This document shows, piece by piece, positions 62,201 through 64,000 of a DNA stretch of 64,000 nt. The notes below the pieces were generated by a model. That model saw only the letters and a program-made list of their open reading frames with translations. It ran no database searches and had not been told where the DNA came from. The position numbers and the translations under genes were made by a program. This DNA comes from Strigops habroptila (taxonomy: Eukaryota; Chordata; Aves; Psittaciformes; Psittacidae): contig NC_044282.2 of the NCBI RefSeq assembly GCF_004027225.2, forward strand, positions 62,361,725 through 62,425,724. The letters run 5' to 3'. The stretch's first letter is position 1. Each line of letters begins with the position of its first letter.

Positions 62201-64000
62201 GCAAAGACCCCAGATCCTGAGAATTTGGGCCCCTGGCAGACCCTTCTGTTACTATCCTGGAACACAACCCTTTTGGCAACCAAGAGCAGTGCAGCAGAGC
62301 ATCCCTTGCTGCTTGGTGTGCGGGAGGTAGGAGCATGCTGCTTCTCCCTTCCTAAATCCCCCAGTAGCTTCCTGGTGGGAGATCAGGGCCCTCCATTACT
62401 GCTGGTCATCTCAAGCAGGGAAAGGGTTGATGCAGGAGAAATGGCCCAGCTCATCCTCACTCACAGAAATGGTAAATTCAACCTGGAATTACCCTATTTG
62501 AGTAACTGGGTTCCCCTGCAGGGAGTGGGCAGACTGGAAGATCCCCAGACCGGCAGACATTTGTCAGAGGGCTTCGCCGTGTGGGAGGCGATGCTGTCAT
62601 CCCCAGCCCGCGCCATCCCGAGTGACTCCATTCACAAATCACCAGTGATGCAAAACAGAGGGAAAAAAAGGAAAAGCATCTGAAATGCAGGAAACACCAG
62701 AATCCCGGTTGCCCGGACAACGAGTTTGGGCCCCCTTGTCCTCACACCTGATGACTCAATCCTTAATAACACAGTCGATGATCAGTGTTGCCTGCAGGAG
62801 CCCCAGCTCACCCAAGGAGCGGGAGCAATTACAGACAGTGCGTGAGTAGGCACAGCCCATGTCTTGCCTCCTCCGGGCCCGATGATGATGATGTCTCCCC
62901 ATTTAAGCCCAAGCACAGGCTTTTGTATGACAACCAAAGGGTCATCATGCTGGGATTTGGGACAGCCAGCCCCTGGGGACACCAGGGACACAGGACCGGA
63001 GGCTCCGGCTTTTGCAAGGATGCCCAGAGAAGGGCACCCAGTGAGGAACCAGGAGGCAGCAGTTACAAGGCTGCATCACTCAGTCTTGGAGAGGTTTGGT
63101 CTTTTTCTCTGGTTTTCAGCACTGCGAGAATGTCACCATCGAGATCTGCTTGTGACTTTTATTTAAAATCCAATCGTGTCATGCTTTTTGGGTTGTTTTT
63201 TTTTTGTCTTTTACGCTTGCCATCTGTCAGCATACATTCTCCCCAAACCCTGCTTCCACCGGGGGCTTGGAAGGAGGAATAAAACTGCTGGGCAGGGAAT
63301 AAATAATTCATTGGGCACAGCTACTGAATGCAGGATCCAAAACCCATGGCGTGGCAGGTATTAAACAGTTCTGCTATGGCACAGAGGCCAAAAAACATTG
63401 CTGGCCCTGGCTTCGCCCTCATGCTGGCATGTGCCAGGGCTGGGAGCATGATGTACCTGGTGCCTCTGCTGATGCATTACAGTGTGCCCAGCCTCTTTGT
63501 CCTGAAGATCAGGATTCCTGGCATGGAAAAGAAGAGGGAGACTTGGGCTTTAAATAAGAGAAGCTGGCAGGTTTGGGCAGGTGATGGATAGGAGCTTTCA
63601 GGGGGGCCAGGAGGGAAACAGAGCTGGTGGCACGGAGGAATCAGACCTCCAGGGACTGCGGTGGCCCAGCCAAGGTGTCCTCAACTGAACTGCTCGGCTG
63701 GAGCCATGGCTGAGTCCCCATCTCCTCAGTGGGGACCCAGGGATGGTGTTGGAGGCTCAGGTGGGGCTGGAGGGGAGGAGGTGACACCGCCTCCTGCCCC
63801 TGCAAAGCAGGGTGGGTTTGGAGGGGTGGCAATCCTGCCGTAGCATCCCGCTGTGACCTCCAGCAGCAGGGCAGAGACGAGCAGGAACTGGCAGCACTGC
63901 AGGCAGGGACAGCACCACAGCCCTGCTCATCCCTGCAGGATCATTGCTCCAGTTCTCCTTCCCCTTTGCAGCGAGAAGCCTGCTATAAAGAGGATGGTCC
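59223..64000. other. gene-free intergenic sequence to the window end
   Basis: No recognised coding exon, RNA gene or transposon. Candidate conserved non-coding islands are at about 59570-59770 (AAAGGATCCGAAGAATAAAC, CTATTTTAAGGGGAACGGCC), 62730-62850 and 63150-63340. A CR1-free stretch of 4.8 kb is notable for this window. Confidence 0.4.

Noticed and set aside
62881-62892. (GATGAT)n microsatellite
   Set aside because: Only four units; not notable.
63328-63591. 87-codon frame near the right edge with a hydrophobic middle
   Set aside because: No recognised family; no splice sites in a consistent phase; kept as non-coding.
44191-64000. CIB4 or OTOF exons, the human neighbours of KCNK3
   Set aside because: I searched by eye for EF-hand and C2-like coding text on both strands and found none, so these genes are absent from the window.

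Overview
This is bird (avian) nuclear DNA. The sequence is GC-rich with compact introns, it carries more than a dozen 5'-truncated CR1 LINE fragments (the main avian retroposon), and its vertebrate genes match bird/mammal orthologues closely. I cannot place it below class Aves. There is no CRISPR, operon or other prokaryotic feature. Four host genes can be read at splice-site resolution, and one long retrovirus-derived reading frame stands out.

Layout. At the left edge is SCARA3 on the minus strand (its 5' and central exons, about 890-3173, plus a proposed first exon at 5646-5706; the collagen-like 3' end is outside the window). Then comes an uninterrupted 1,249-codon retroviral pol-derived frame on the minus strand (7278-11027), with remnants of an avian ERV LTR just downstream (about 6662-7110). 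CLU (clusterin) follows on the plus strand: TATA and heat-shock-like element at 12602-12660, non-coding exon 1 ending at 12704, coding exons 13873-17115. SLC35F6 is on the minus strand (18069-22322, six coding exons), converging tail-to-tail on CLU. KCNK3 (TASK-1 potassium channel) is on the minus strand in two coding exons, 42748-42466 and 31125-30233, separated by an 11.3 kb intron full of minisatellites. From about 43 kb to 64 kb I recognise no gene; the stretch holds tandem repeats, CR1 pieces and AT-rich blocks that could be conserved non-coding sequence.

Synteny. SCARA3 and CLU lie head to head as on human 8p21, while KCNK3 then SLC35F6 lie in the same order and orientation as on human 2p23. 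The junction between SLC35F6 and CLU is therefore a boundary between two human synteny blocks.

Most interesting points: the intact pol-derived frame between SCARA3 and CLU, a candidate domesticated gene; a perfect 13-bp Maf recognition element next to the proposed first exon of SCARA3, a stress-response gene; a perfect (AAGGG)n array of about 37 units immediately after the CLU exon 1 splice donor; a KCNK3 upstream ORF whose stop overlaps the channel's start codon as ATGA; a 4-bp-TSD solo LTR at 25398-25991; and a very long pyrimidine tract feeding one SLC35F6 acceptor.
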